Of a stretch of DNA of 64,000 nt, positions 8,707 through 17,516 are shown piece after piece (the first letter of the stretch is position 1; each line of letters begins with the position of its first letter). The stretch comes from an uncultured Atopostipes sp. Lineage in GTDB: Bacteria > Bacillota > Bacilli > Lactobacillales > Carnobacteriaceae_A. The notes beneath the pieces are model-generated. The model made no database searches. It worked only from the letters and a program-made list of their open reading frames with translations, and was not told the DNA's origin. Both the position numbers and the translations under genes were made by a program. The stretch is from assembly GCA_910588235.1 (NCBI GenBank), contig CAJUOQ010000001.1:1-64000 (forward strand), in the 5' to 3' direction.

Positions 8707-9168
8707 TTATGCGTCTGCTTCTTTTCCTAAATAGGCTTTTAACATCCAAATATGTTTATCCACGTCGTCCTTCATGGCAATTAACATATCATTTGAAGGG
8801 AAATCTTCATGTTCATCAGTGAGTAAAATACCTTCCGCTAATGATTGCCCAATTGTTTCTAAATCTGTCACAACGGCTTCGACCATTTGATCTTGTGATA
8901 GGTTTTTATCTTCTACATTTTCTTCAATGACCGAATGATCAATGAACTCTTGTAATGTAGCATAGGGTTCTCCACCTACTGCTAATAAACGTTCAGCCAC
9001 TAAGTCTAAATTATCGGTTGTCTCATCATATAATTCTTCAAATTGTTCATGCAAGGTGAAAAAATGAGAACCTTTCACATACCAATGAAATTGGTGAAGT
9101 CGAATATAAAACTGTCCTTGCGTCGCCACCACTGTATTCAAAAAGTCTTTTACTTCTGTGCTTACCAT
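8707..9168 (-). CDS. dps: Dps-family ferritin-like DNA-protection protein
   Basis: Cytosolic dodecameric mini-ferritin that oxidises and stores iron with peroxide and shields DNA. 153 aa, the usual length. The inter-subunit ferroxidase ligands lie in FHWYVKGSHFFTLHEQFEE and in the following LYDETTDNLDLVAER helix. A monocistronic gene with its own terminator and an AAGGAGG site. Promoter elements or a PerR box could not be assigned with confidence. Placed next to the oxidant-defence reductase, which fits a stress context, though the two are separate transcripts. Confidence 0.93.
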   Translation of the reverse strand: MVSTEVKDFLNTVVATQGQFYIRLHQFHWYVKGSHFFTLHEQFEELYDETTDNLDLVAERLLAVGGEPYATLQEFIDHSVIEENVEDKNLSQDQMVEAVVTDLETIGQSLAEGILLTDEHEDFPSNDMLIAMKDDVDKHIWMLKAYLGKEADA

Positions 9169-9264
9169 AAATATTTTTCCTCCTTATTCATTTGTGTACA
9201 AATAAAGATTACCAATTAAATAGAACTATTACAAACAAAAGCCCTTTCTTTTTCGGACAAAATA

Positions 9265-9306
9265 AAAAATCCTTGATTTGATTAAGAAATCAGATCAAAG
9301 ATTTTT
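9265..9306 (-). terminator. Terminator behind pcp
   Basis: AAAATCCTTGATTTGAT (9266-9282) pairs with ATCAGATCAAAGATTTTT (9289-9306), with two mismatches. Reads out of pcp on the minus strand. Confidence 0.75.
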
Positions 9307-9317
9307 AATTCAATAAA

Positions 9318-9965
9318 TTAATGAGTCGTTCCACCAATTGTTTTGAGGTCTTCTTTCCCATCAAAATCGATGATGGCTTGTAAACCTGCCGTAATTCCAT
9401 GAACGATATCATCTAAAGCCATAGATGGTGTATTTGGACGATCTAAGACTTGTTCAGGTAAGAACGGAATGTGCATGAATCCAGCTTTTACTTCTGGATA
9501 ATCCGTCATCGTTAAATAAAGTGTTTGATACATAATATGGTTACAGACAAAAGTACCCGCTGTATTTGAAACAGCCGCTGGTATGTTTTCTTTTTTCATG
9601 TAGTTTACCATTGCTTTAACAGGTAACTTACTAAAGTAAGCTGGTTCCCCGTCTGCTTGAATCGCTTGATCAATCGGTTGTTGCCCTTCATTATCCTCAA
9701 TCCGTGCATCATCCATATTAATTGCTACACGTTCAGGGGTTAATTCAGCTCGACCGCCTGCTTGACCAATATTTAAAACATAATCTGGTTGTTCTTTTTC
9801 AATCGCTTCACGAACGACATCTGCACTTTTATAAAATACGGTTGGGATTTCAAGTTTAACAATCTCTACATCCCCTATTTCATCGGGTAAAAGTTTAACT
9901 GCCTCAATCGCTGGATTAATTGAATCTTCTCCAAAGGGATCGAAGCCTGTGACTAATATTTTCAT
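9318..9965 (-). CDS. pcp: Pyroglutamyl-peptidase I
   Basis: Cysteine peptidase that removes N-terminal pyroglutamate (5-oxoproline) from peptides in the cytosol. 215 aa with the complete catalytic triad: E78 in TPERVAIN, C141 in TAGTFVCNHIMY and H165 in GFMHIPFLPEQ. Last of three genes. DUF979 ends 12 bp upstream and DUF969 overlaps that, so the three are one operon. This combination recurs in Firmicutes and suggests that the two membrane proteins handle pyroglutamate or its peptides. Confidence 0.97.
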   Translation of the reverse strand: MKILVTGFDPFGEDSINPAIEAVKLLPDEIGDVEIVKLEIPTVFYKSADVVREAIEKEQPDYVLNIGQAGGRAELTPERVAINMDDARIEDNEGQQPIDQAIQADGEPAYFSKLPVKAMVNYMKKENIPAAVSNTAGTFVCNHIMYQTLYLTMTDYPEVKAGFMHIPFLPEQVLDRPNTPSMALDDIVHGITAGLQAIIDFDGKEDLKTIGGTTH

Positions 9966-9977
9966 AAAAAATTCCTC

Positions 9978-10901
9978 CTAAAATGCCCAGAAATACATCA
10001 GTAATACGTGAACAACTGCCATGCCTAAAGCAATGGGAAGTTGTGCTTTAATTACTCCGTACTCCTCTTTCATCTCTAATAATGCTACAGGTAAAACGTT
10101 GAAATTTCCAGCCATTGGGGTCATTAAAGTTCCACAGTAACCCGCCGTCATAGCAAGAGCTCCGGCAATCACTGGATCGCCACCAATCACGAAAACAAAT
10201 GGGACACCGATACCGGCAGTAATGACTGTAAATGCAGCAAAAGCATTCCCCATAATCATCGTAAAGAGCATCATACCTAAAACATATGCTAGTGAACCCA
10301 TAAGAGCACTACCTGCTGGGAAGACAGTACCAATTAAGCCGGCTACCAGATCACCGACGCCTGCTTCCACAAAGATAATCCCTAATGCGGCTAACAATTG
10401 CGGTAAAATGCTGGTTGTTCCTACTTGTTGTACCATTCGATTGGACTCGTCTAATACTTCATTGGTTGAAGGTTTAAATATTATGAGCGCCAAGATTAAG
10501 GATAGCAAAGCACCAATCCCAATCACAGAGGCACTAGATTCTGGGATTAACCATGAAATGACAATCGCAGAGACCGCCATCAAAATAACAGGAGCGAAAA
10601 TCATATTCCCAATTTTTCGAGCGCCTTCTTCTGCTTTTTTAGTGTCTTCTTGGTACTCTTCACTACCACCAAACTGGTTAAATAAAGTAATCACACCTAA
10701 GCCAACCACTAGTATTCCTGAAATCATTGCCGGTAACCAGCGACCAAAAATAAATAAAATACCTAATATGCCCCAAAAAATAGCTGTCCCAATATTTTTA
10801 TTGTTTGTTTGATCTTTCAGCGAACGATAACTGGAATAAGCAAACATAAGACCGGCGATCATAAAGAAAAATTCTAAAAGATAATCAAAAAATGTTTCCA
10901 T
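9978..10901 (-). CDS. DUF979 membrane protein, putative 5-oxoproline transport subunit
   Basis: 307-aa polytopic membrane protein of the DUF979 family with about nine hydrophobic segments and conserved glycine-rich loops such as MGNAFAAFTVITAGIGVPF and GYCGTLMTPMAGNFN. These resemble the discontinuous helices of ion-coupled anion transporters. Its start codon overlaps the stop of the DUF969 gene (TAATG), and pcp follows. Function is unproven. The operon context supports movement of pyroglutamate or a related acid. Confidence 0.75.
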   Translation of the reverse strand: METFFDYLLEFFFMIAGLMFAYSSYRSLKDQTNNKNIGTAIFWGILGILFIFGRWLPAMISGILVVGLGVITLFNQFGGSEEYQEDTKKAEEGARKIGNMIFAPVILMAVSAIVISWLIPESSASVIGIGALLSLILALIIFKPSTNEVLDESNRMVQQVGTTSILPQLLAALGIIFVEAGVGDLVAGLIGTVFPAGSALMGSLAYVLGMMLFTMIMGNAFAAFTVITAGIGVPFVFVIGGDPVIAGALAMTAGYCGTLMTPMAGNFNVLPVALLEMKEEYGVIKAQLPIALGMAVVHVLLMYFWAF

Positions 10902-11587
10902 TAGCTGCGGTCACCCGCTTTCTTATGTTTTTTACTTAATTGACGATCGAACCAAATATTATAAAGAATGCTCATAAACAAAGCAATCACTGCCACCACT
11001 AATGAAGCCACTGCAATACTAGCAGCGGGCGCATGATAACCTAATGAGTCCAAGGTTCCAGCGATCAATAAAGTTCCTGCGGCTCCTACAAAAGTATTTT
11101 GAGCATAGAAATTTCCGATATTCTCCATTGCCGCTGCTTGAGCTTTAATGCGTTCTTTTGTTTTTTCATCAACATCATCATAGTTCGCCACAGCGGATGC
11201 TTGAGCCATTGGTTCAATAATTGGACGAATAAGTTGTGGGTGTCCACCTAGTCTTAAAGAAAAGAGTCCCGATGCTTCTCGAATAAATAAATAAAGGGAC
11301 AAAAATCTTCCGACCGTTAAGCCTTGTATCTTATCAATTAAATGAACGGCTTGTTCTTTCAAACCATATCTTTCAGATAAACCAATCATAGTAAGGGTGA
11401 GTACAAATAAAGTAACTAACCGATTATCAGTAAATCCTTGCCCTAACAGCGTTAAAACTTCTGCAAAGGATAAACCACTTACTAGACCCGTTACTAAACC
11501 AGCAATAATAACGACAGCAATGGTATCTATTTTTAAAATAAATCCAATGACTATAATTACTATCCCGATTAACGGTAAATATTCCAT
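10901..11587 (-). CDS. DUF969 membrane protein, partner of DUF979
   Basis: 228-aa membrane protein of the DUF969 family with about six segments. It contains a charged loop (FIREASGLFSLRLGGHPQLI) between hydrophobic helices. It is always found with DUF979, and here the two overlap by one base, consistent with a two-part transporter that together resembles a single larger permease. First gene of the pcp operon, with GAGAGGAG upstream of its ATG. Role inferred from context only. Confidence 0.75.
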   Translation of the reverse strand: MEYLPLIGIVIIVIGFILKIDTIAVVIIAGLVTGLVSGLSFAEVLTLLGQGFTDNRLVTLFVLTLTMIGLSERYGLKEQAVHLIDKIQGLTVGRFLSLYLFIREASGLFSLRLGGHPQLIRPIIEPMAQASAVANYDDVDEKTKERIKAQAAAMENIGNFYAQNTFVGAAGTLLIAGTLDSLGYHAPAASIAVASLVVAVIALFMSILYNIWFDRQLSKKHKKAGDRS

Positions 11588-11708
11588 AGTCTCTTATCTC
11601 CTCTCAAATAATGTAATATATTTTACCACATTTTATTTGGAATTAAAAACGCGGATAATGAAGAAAAACGCTTTCGTTTCAAGACTCATCCACTATATTT
11701 TTGTATTA

Positions 11709-12335
11709 TCAAGGCTTCCAACCATAATTTTCTAAATCTATTGGCCCTCTTCTGCGAGATACATAAGGATTTTCTTTTACGATATATCTTAAGGGAGCTT
11801 CCGTCCATTCTTCTTTATTAGGGATGCCAATACGCGGTGTTTTTATAATTTCTTTGGGCGTTCTTTTCGTTGAAAAATCAACCGATAAAGGAGGTTCTAT
11901 AATGGAGCTACCATATTCTTCCATTGAAATGCCCATCGCTTGCGTCATTTTACCGGGCCCATTCGTTAATTCATACCCTGTTTTTCCACGCCGTGCTTCC
12001 ATTAATTCAAGTCCCTGTTCAGGCTGAACAGCACGGATTAAAACGGCTTCCGGCTCTCCTATTTCTTTCGTTGTAATATTCAACAATAGATTCCCCATCA
12101 TGTTGTAGATGTAAATTGTTCCTGCCTGATCATACATCGCCTCTACTCGAGGTGTTTTACGCCACTGATAAGTATGTGCAGCCATATCTCTGACTCCTAG
12201 ATAAGCTTCCGTTTCCACAATCCAGCCAGTGGTTATTCCTTCTGCGGTTTCCGAGATGAGTTTTCTACCTAATAAATTCTTCGCAACTTCAATCGTTGAC
12301 AATTGACTATCTGTTATATCAAAAATTCTTCTCAT
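11709..12335 (-). CDS. 3-methyladenine DNA glycosylase (AAG/MPG family)
   Basis: Base-excision repair enzyme that removes alkylated purines and hypoxanthine. 208 aa, close to family length. The catalytic Glu lies in GWIVETEAYLG, followed by DMAAHTYQWRKTPR and the IYNMMGNLLLNITT core (where many members read YGMHYCLNV). The block LTNGPGKMTQAMGI is diagnostic. Only 5 bp separate it from the upstream threonine aldolase stop, with a weak ribosome site, so translation is probably coupled. No functional link between the two is obvious. Confidence 0.93.
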   Translation of the reverse strand: MRRIFDITDSQLSTIEVAKNLLGRKLISETAEGITTGWIVETEAYLGVRDMAAHTYQWRKTPRVEAMYDQAGTIYIYNMMGNLLLNITTKEIGEPEAVLIRAVQPEQGLELMEARRGKTGYELTNGPGKMTQAMGISMEEYGSSIIEPPLSVDFSTKRTPKEIIKTPRIGIPNKEEWTEAPLRYIVKENPYVSRRRGPIDLENYGWKP

Positions 12336-12340
12336 ACTTT

Positions 12341-13375
12341 CTAAAGTTTATTTATATCCTGAATGAGGGCATCGACATTTCCACTCGCTGTTGCCCAGCT
12401 CGTACATATTCGAACCACACTATTTGTTTCATCTTCTTCTTCAAATAAAAGGAGACTATATTTTTCTTGCAATTGCTTGATTTGATCTTCATTCAAAATT
12501 GGAAAGAGTTGATTCGTATAAGCTTCATACTTTAATTGTATCCCTTGATCAAACAAAGCTTCTTTAATGCGCATAGCTTGTGCAACCGCATATTTTGAAA
12601 TTTCAAAATATAAACCCTCTTCAAACAATACTTCAAATTGAATCCCTAATGCTCTTCCTTTAGCGAGTAAAGCGCCTTTTTGTTTCATCACTGTTTTGAA
12701 CCCGCGCTGTATCTCTTTATTATTGATAACCACAGCTTCACCGAATAGTGCCCCTATTTTAGTGCCCCCAATATAAAAAACATCACTTAAATTTGTCAGA
12801 TCTTGTAAGGTCACTTCATTCGTTTCGGCCACTAATCCATACCCAAGTCTAGCGCCATCGATAAATAATTTCATATCATAATCTTCGCACACGGTCTTTA
12901 GAGCTTTCAATTCTTCTTTTGAGTATAAAGTCCCTGTTTCGGTTGGATTGGATAAATAGACCATCCCCGGTTGGACTTTATGAAAGTTCGCTGGATTTCT
13001 TTCATAACTTTCTGCCAGCTGTTGGACATCTTCCGCATAAATTTTTCCGTCTGCACTTGGTAGTGGCAATAATTTATGGCCAACCGCTTCGATCGCCCCT
13101 GCTTCAAGATTCAAGATATGGCCACTATCCGCCGTAATGACGCCCTGATACGGACGTAAAGAGGCTGCGATCACAATTAAGTTTGTTTGGGTGCCGGATG
13201 AAATGAAATGTATATCCACATCTTCTCGGTCTAGTGCTTTTTTTATATATTTTTTTGCGTTTTTTGTGTATGAATCTAGACCATAACCTGGAGCTTGTTC
13301 TCTGTTCGTTTGTATGAGACGCTCTAGAATTTGTTCATGAGCGCCCTCAGTATAATCATTATCAAAAAGAATCAT
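12341..13375 (-). CDS. ltaE: Low-specificity threonine aldolase
   Basis: PLP enzyme that cleaves threonine and allo-threonine to glycine and acetaldehyde. 344 aa. The start FDNDYTEGAHEQIL is a family signature, the cofactor aspartate is in LFIDGARLGYG, and the Schiff-base lysine is K206 in YIGGTKIGALFGE. Start ATG has GTAGGAGG upstream. It heads a two-gene unit with the glycosylase. Glycine supply and threonine catabolism are the likely roles. Length and motifs are complete. Confidence 0.92.
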   Translation of the reverse strand: MILFDNDYTEGAHEQILERLIQTNREQAPGYGLDSYTKNAKKYIKKALDREDVDIHFISSGTQTNLIVIAASLRPYQGVITADSGHILNLEAGAIEAVGHKLLPLPSADGKIYAEDVQQLAESYERNPANFHKVQPGMVYLSNPTETGTLYSKEELKALKTVCEDYDMKLFIDGARLGYGLVAETNEVTLQDLTNLSDVFYIGGTKIGALFGEAVVINNKEIQRGFKTVMKQKGALLAKGRALGIQFEVLFEEGLYFEISKYAVAQAMRIKEALFDQGIQLKYEAYTNQLFPILNEDQIKQLQEKYSLLLFEEEDETNSVVRICTSWATASGNVDALIQDINKL

Positions 13376-13541
13376 GCTTATGTCCTCCTACATTTCGTTT
13401 GGAAATTACATCACGATTCATTTTACAAAAAACCATTCGTGAGAGCAACTTTTAGGAGATAAAATCAAATCTTCCCTTTTACACAATAGGCACGGAAAAT
13501 GTGCTTTTAACTGAAATCTATCTCGAATATCGCACGCCAAA

Positions 13542-13579
13542 AAGAAAGCGTTTACAAATGCTGCTTTTTGTGTTATCTT
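13542..13579 (+). promoter_or_regulatory. cstA promoter overlapped by a CcpA (cre)-like site
   Basis: AAGAAAGCGTTTACAA (13542-13557) matches the cre consensus WTGNAANCGNWNNCWW at all but one fixed base. It overlaps a promoter TTTACA (13551-13556), 17 nt, TATCTT (13574-13579). CcpA bound here would block the -35 element, so catabolite repression of cstA is expected. Known in Bacillus for cstA; here inferred. Confidence 0.6.
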
Positions 13580-13626
13580 GAATCCGTAATGGGGTGTATA
13601 AATATTATAAAAGAGGAGTGAAAAAT

Positions 13627-15112
13627 TTGTATTCATTTATTGGTGGAGTCATTCTTTTAATATTAGGCTATATATTTTATTCGAAGGTCATTGTTAAGAA
13701 TTTTGGGATTGTACCTGAACGCGAAACCCCTGCATACGTCCTTGAAGACGGGAATGATTTTGTTCCAATGTCTCAGAATAAAAACTGGCTGATTCAATTA
13801 CTCAATATCGCTGGGACTGGTCCAATTTTTGGCCCGATTATGGGCGCTCTTTACGGTCCAGTTGCCTTTATTTGGATAGTAATTGGAAATATTTTTGCTG
13901 GGGCAGTTCATGATTATTACTTAGGAATGATTTCCTTACGAAATAATGGTGATCATTTACCCGCTTTAGCCGGAAAATATTTAGGGAACTTTATGAAACA
14001 TATCGTGAATTTGTTTTCAGCTTTATTACTATTATTAGTCGGAACGGTCTTTGTTACAACCCCCGCTTCTTTACTCGAAGGGATTTCTGGTGGTATTAAT
14101 CACTGGATCTGGGTGGTTATTATTTTTGCATATTATTTCCTCTCAACTATATTACCCATCGACAAAATTATTGGACGTATCTATCCAATTTTTGGTGCCA
14201 TCTTGTTAATTGCTTGTGTGGGCGTTGGTATTACCCTATTCACTAGCGGAAATATTGTAAATGTTCCTGAATTAACGTTACAGAATATGCATCCTGAAGG
14301 TGTTTCTATTATTCCTGGTCTCTTCTTTACAATTTCATGTGGAGCCATGTCTGGTTTTCATGCAACTCAAAGTCCTATTATTTCAAGAACGGTTCAAAAA
14401 GAAGAACAAGGACGCTATGTTTTCTATGGTGCAATGATTGCTGAGGGTGTCATCGCGATGATTTGGGCAGCAGCAGCAATGGCTTTATTTGATGGACAAA
14501 CGTTAAGCCAAATTATTGCTTCTGGTACAGCTTCAGCAGCCGTTAGCGATATTGCTCTGACTTTATTAGGAACTTTCGGTGGTACGTTAGCTATTTTAGG
14601 TGTCATTGTTTTACCGATTACTTCCGGCGATACAGCTTTTCGTAGTCTACGTATGATTATTGCGGACTATATCAACTTAATCCAGAAACCATTAAAAAAT
14701 CGGTTTGCAGTCGCAGTCCCCATTTTTTGTGATTAGTGCCGGTTTAATGTTCATTGATTTTAATATTTTATGGCGTTACTTTAACTGGGCAAATCAAGCA
14801 ACAGCTGTTATTGCCTTGTTCGTATCCGCTGCTTATTTGATGTTGAAAGATAAAGAATATCTGAGTGCTCTTATTCCAGGAATACTTATGTTGTATATGG
14901 TTATCCTCTACTTGTTAACCGAACAAATTGGTTTTGGGTTGCCAATGCAAGTTTCTTATTATATCAGTGCTGTGGCCGTAGGAATCATCGTATTTATATT
15001 CATCCGATATGTCAACACGGTTAAAGAAGAAACAAATCCAAATAGTGATTTACTCAATGATCAGAAATCGATTGAAACCCTCTATCCTGAACTTGTCGAT
15101 CAGTACCGTTAA
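13627..15112 (+). pseudogene. cstA: Carbon-starvation protein CstA family transporter, frameshifted
   Basis: Polytopic membrane transporter of the CstA family (peptides or pyruvate), about 495 aa if intact. Start TTG at 13627 with AGAGGAG upstream; family motifs include IAGTGPIFGPIMGALYG and the AGAVHDYYLGMIS loop, then SGFHATQSPIISR and LPITSGDTAFRSLR. The frame breaks in a six-T run at 14723-14728, where the first frame hits a stop 9 bases later. The second frame continues the protein as FVISAGLMFIDFNILWRYFNWANQ with no loss, ending at 15112. One T fewer would restore it. It is either a decaying gene, a slippage site or a sequencing error. Confidence 0.85.
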
Positions 15113-15144
15113 CCAATTCTTTCATTTATACACTTCATTACAAG

Positions 15145-15196
15145 AAAACTTCCTTGATTTCGTCTAGTGTATAGACGGAAACCAAGGAAGTTTTTT
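15145..15196 (+). terminator. Terminator behind cstA
   Basis: AAAACTTCCTTG pairs with CAAGGAAGTTTT, with an inner stem TTTCGTCTA/TAGACGGAAA, then six T. Confidence 0.8.
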
Positions 15197-15257
15197 ATTG
15201 AATATATTTATCTATAACGTTTAAGATTCGAAAGAGCCTTTCATTCTTTTATTTTTC

Positions 15258-15920
15258 TTAATGAGACATCGGATCTAATTTATTTTCAACCCATGTTAAG
15301 AAAACATCACCGATAATTGCCATCACAGAAATTGGAAGCACGCCAGCAATAATAATACTTGCACCATCTGAAGCATTTACGCCTTGCTGTAGAATATCAC
15401 CTAAACCAGATGCGCCAACGAAAGTACCTAAGGTAGCCACTCCAACCCCCATAATAAAGGCGTTACGGACGCCTCCCATAATTACTGACATGGATAAAGG
15501 AAACTCAATTTTATAAATGATTTGCCATTTCGTCATGCCGATTCCTTTTCCAACATCTAAAATATTCTCGTCAACACTACGCACACCTGCATAAGTATTT
15601 CTTAAAATAGGGAGCACCGAGTAAATAAATACGGTAATCACGACTAAATTAGGTCCTAAACCAACCGCCAGCATCAAAATAGAGAGCATCGCTAAAGAAG
15701 GAACGGTTTGAATAACATTCGCAATACCTAAAACCCAATCAGCAATTTTAGTGGTTCGAGCTAAATAAAAGCCTAAGGGAATCGCAAAAATAGCTGCAAA
15801 CAATACCCCATATATCGCCATTAAAAAGTGCCGACTAAATTGTTCAAAAACATAGGCCCCATTTGATTGATAGTAATAAACAATCTGTTCCCAGAGGGGT
15901 AACTGTGTGACATCAATCAT
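15258..15920 (-). CDS. opuCD: Glycine betaine/carnitine/choline ABC permease (OpuCD type)
   Basis: Second membrane subunit of an osmoprotectant importer, 220 aa with about five to six segments. The permease core SVLPILRNTYAGVRSVDEN and GKGIGMTKWQIIYKIEFPL carries the EAA-type ATPase docking loop. Its ATG overlaps the end of the binding-protein gene (ATGATTGA), so the four genes opuCA-CB-CC-CD are one coupled operon. Full length. Which compatible solute is preferred cannot be read from the permease. Confidence 0.92.
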   Translation of the reverse strand: MIDVTQLPLWEQIVYYYQSNGAYVFEQFSRHFLMAIYGVLFAAIFAIPLGFYLARTTKIADWVLGIANVIQTVPSLAMLSILMLAVGLGPNLVVITVFIYSVLPILRNTYAGVRSVDENILDVGKGIGMTKWQIIYKIEFPLSMSVIMGGVRNAFIMGVGVATLGTFVGASGLGDILQQGVNASDGASIIIAGVLPISVMAIIGDVFLTWVENKLDPMSH

Positions 15921-16875
15921 CAGAAATCATTCCTCCTTCAACGGGTTCTAAATAAGGTTCCACATCTTCAAAATAATTATTTTCTTCGAGCCAATCGAAA
16001 GCAACCGTTCGCGGTTCTAATAAGTAGTTTTCACTTATATAGTTAAGATTCTGCATTTCTTCTTCGTCAATTTGCCCTTCTAATTTTTTGAAGATACCGT
16101 CTAATTCTGGATACTCTTCAACAATTTCAGCTTTTGCTAATGGACTTGCATCATAGGGCGGGAATAAGCGCTGATCATCTTCAAGCAATACCAAATTTTG
16201 TGCAGGTATTTGTCCATCTGTTGAGTACCCCAATCCGACATCAATTTCTTCATTAGATAACGCCGTATATAATAAACCTAGACTCATTGGGAAAAGATCG
16301 TCAAATTCAAAACCGTATTTTTCAATAAACGCATTGTAGCCGTCTCCCTCACGAGTCATCCAGTTTGTGTCCACTCCAACAGAAAACTCATCTTTATATT
16401 CTTCTAAGTCACTGACCGTTTCAAGTCCATACTCTTCAGCAGTTTCAGCTCTTACCATGAAAGCATAAGTATTTGAAAAGCCATAACTTGGATACCATAA
16501 ATGATCAAATTTCTCTTTAAATTGTTCCACAACAATCCGTTCAGCCTCTTCTGGATCAGTTGTCGCTTCTTGATCTAATTCTCCTGTCAAACTGGTTCCA
16601 GTATAACGAACCCCTGAAATGTTTGCGTCTCCTGTCATAAAAGCTTGATGGTTCATTCCTGAAGATAAGTTTGTAACCACATTGGCATCAATGTCTATAT
16701 AATGCTCGACCATCCCTTCGATCATATACCCCATCATATCCATTTCAGTCGAGGTACCTCCAGTAATTGAGATGCCTTCTCCAGTCACGGACCCACCTAA
16801 ACCAGGTAAGGCACAACCTGTTAAAAGAATACCTGTTCCTAATATACTTATAAGTTTTTTCACAAATTTACGCAT
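15913..16875 (-). CDS. opuCC: Osmoprotectant-binding lipoprotein (OpuCC type)
   Basis: Receptor for glycine betaine or related quaternary amines, 320 aa. The signal peptide ends in the lipobox LLTGC, so the mature protein is anchored outside the membrane. Family hallmarks include the GYMIEGMVEHYIDIDANVVT block after the signal, the RYTGTSLTGEL loop and the LGYSTDGQIP segment near residue 235. It overlaps opuCB by 8 bp and opuCD by 8 bp. Strongly acidic surface, as expected for a halotolerant host. Confidence 0.92.
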   Translation of the reverse strand: MRKFVKKLISILGTGILLTGCALPGLGGSVTGEGISITGGTSTEMDMMGYMIEGMVEHYIDIDANVVTNLSSGMNHQAFMTGDANISGVRYTGTSLTGELDQEATTDPEEAERIVVEQFKEKFDHLWYPSYGFSNTYAFMVRAETAEEYGLETVSDLEEYKDEFSVGVDTNWMTREGDGYNAFIEKYGFEFDDLFPMSLGLLYTALSNEEIDVGLGYSTDGQIPAQNLVLLEDDQRLFPPYDASPLAKAEIVEEYPELDGIFKKLEGQIDEEEMQNLNYISENYLLEPRTVAFDWLEENNYFEDVEPYLEPVEGGMISDD

Positions 16876-17515
16876 TTTCAGTATTCACCTCTGACGTTGT
16901 TTGTGGTGATAATCTTTTTTCGAGATAACCAAAGCCCGAATCCATCACGATGGCGATGATAATGACGGGGATTGTCCCACCAAAAATTAAATCTTGTCGG
17001 TAAGTCTGCAAACCGTTAAATATAAAGTCACCAAGACCGCCTCCACCAATATAAGCAGCAATCGTTGTCCAAGCAATCACGTAAACAGCGGACAAACGGA
17101 TCCCAGCCATTATCACTGGAATAGCCATCGGTAGTTGAACTTTTTGGATCACTTGCCCCGTCGACATTCCCATTCCTTTCGCTGCATCCAATAAATTCGG
17201 ATCAACGCCAGACATTCCTAAATAGCTGTTTCTTAAAATCGGAAGTAAGGAATAAATAAACAACGCAACAACTGCAGGTACTGCACCCACACCGAGTAGA
17301 GGAACCATTAAAGCTAATAAAGCTAAGGTTGGTACTGTCTGTAAAACACTCGCGATCCCGATCACAACATTTGCAATTTTTGGAAATTGAGAAAGGATGA
17401 TACCTAATGGAACAGCGACCAGAACACCCAGTCCTAGTGAAATTAAAGATAAACCGATATGTTCTAGAATTAATCTCAGAAGTGTATCTCCTTCATTCGT
17501 AAAAAATTCAATCAT
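16868..17515 (-). CDS. opuCB: Glycine betaine/carnitine/choline ABC permease (OpuCB type)
   Basis: First membrane subunit of the osmoprotectant importer, 215 aa from the ATG at 17515. An in-frame TTG lies 21 nt upstream inside opuCA, but the ATG starting MIEFFTNEGDT is the usual family start. Five or six membrane segments and the docking loop DAAKGMGMSTGQVIQKVQLP are present. It is a paralogue of opuCD at the other end of the operon, and the pair forms the heterodimeric channel. Confidence 0.9.
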   Translation of the reverse strand: MIEFFTNEGDTLLRLILEHIGLSLISLGLGVLVAVPLGIILSQFPKIANVVIGIASVLQTVPTLALLALMVPLLGVGAVPAVVALFIYSLLPILRNSYLGMSGVDPNLLDAAKGMGMSTGQVIQKVQLPMAIPVIMAGIRLSAVYVIAWTTIAAYIGGGGLGDFIFNGLQTYRQDLIFGGTIPVIIIAIVMDSGFGYLEKRLSPQTTSEVNTENA

Positions 17516-17516
17516 C

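Noticed and set aside
11620..11690. AACGCTTTCG stretch as a CcpA site before the DUF969 operon
   Set aside because: Two fixed positions of the cre consensus do not match in either orientation.
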